Part shown: piece by piece, positions 39,278 through 39,302 of the stretch
Layout of the letters: the number at the start of each line of letters is the position of its first letter
Numbering within the stretch: position 1 is the first letter of the stretch
NCBI GenBank assembly: GCA_021787205.1
Contig: JAJYME010000008.1
Coordinates: 1-39,302 of the forward strand
DNA from: a bacterium
GTDB lineage: Bacteria > Patescibacteriota > Minisyncoccia > UBA6257 > Colwellbacteraceae
Direction of reading: 5' to 3'
DNA: 39,302 nt
The notes under the pieces: model-generated
The model's database searches: none
What the model was told of the DNA's origin: nothing
Seen by the model: the letters and a program-made list of their open reading frames with translations, nothing else
Translations under genes and position numbers: made by a program

Positions 39278-39302
39278 TTCGGTTTTTTGATTGCGCTTCA
39301 GG

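Overview
The window most likely comes from a Candidate Phyla Radiation (Patescibacteria) bacterium, probably of the Parcubacteria group. This is inferred from the gene mix: prepilins carrying LamG domains, a compact pilMNO-pilB-pilT block, lysine-rich N-terminal extensions on RpoD and LeuRS, short intergenic gaps, many intrinsic terminators, and promoters whose -10 box lies directly against the start codon. TGA serves as a stop throughout, so the code is the standard bacterial one. No rRNA, phage module, insertion sequence or CRISPR array was seen.

Layout: 1-1.2 kb, an arsR-like repressor and a SAM methyltransferase (minus strand). 1.5-2.4 kb, an unrecognised protein with a strong Shine-Dalgarno site. 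2.5-4.4 kb, a DUF2207 membrane protein (minus). 4.5-7.0 kb, an acetyltransferase, two anchored secreted proteins, a small Rossmann-like protein and a 50-residue ORF missing from the ORF track. 7.2-9.5 kb, a membrane-anchored Cache sensor domain overlapping an anchored ABC-type solute-binding protein, with no permease in sight. 9.5-16.5 kb, ddl, dnaG-rpoD, glyS and an M16 peptidase. 16.6-21.3 kb, two related minor-prepilin genes flanking an AI-2E family transporter and metG. 21.3-25.3 kb, tatD, leuS and a fibronectin-III protein. 25.3-25.6 kb, tRNA-Ala(GGC) and tRNA-Ser(TGA). 25.6-27.0 kb, a GH18-type secreted hydrolase and a small membrane protein. 27.1-27.4 kb, an odd tRNA-Ala locus in which an intact tRNA-Ala(TGC) lies between the 5' half of another tRNA and two identical 70-nt copies of its 3' half. 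27.4-32.9 kb, a zinc-ribbon protein, a LamG prepilin, a PAP2 phosphatase, an RRM protein, tRNA-Ser(CGA), a thioredoxin-arsR pair, a prepilin ending in an S74 chaperone domain, and an anchored Q-rich protein. 33.0-39.3 kb, comF (minus), divergent from the type IV pilus operon pilM-pilN-pilO-orf-pilB-pilT.

Common themes are a type IV pilus with several scattered minor pilins that look like adhesins, a surface or periplasmic-side set of single-anchor proteins, and core information processing. Two start-site styles coexist. Most genes have a -10 hexamer 6-13 nt before ATG and would give leaderless or near-leaderless mRNAs. A few (1545, 6284, 6885, and the internal arsR gene at 30333) have clear Shine-Dalgarno sites. 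The best candidates for something undescribed are the nested and tandem tRNA-Ala locus, the Cache plus solute-binding pair behind a leader terminator, and the shared lysine-rich tails.
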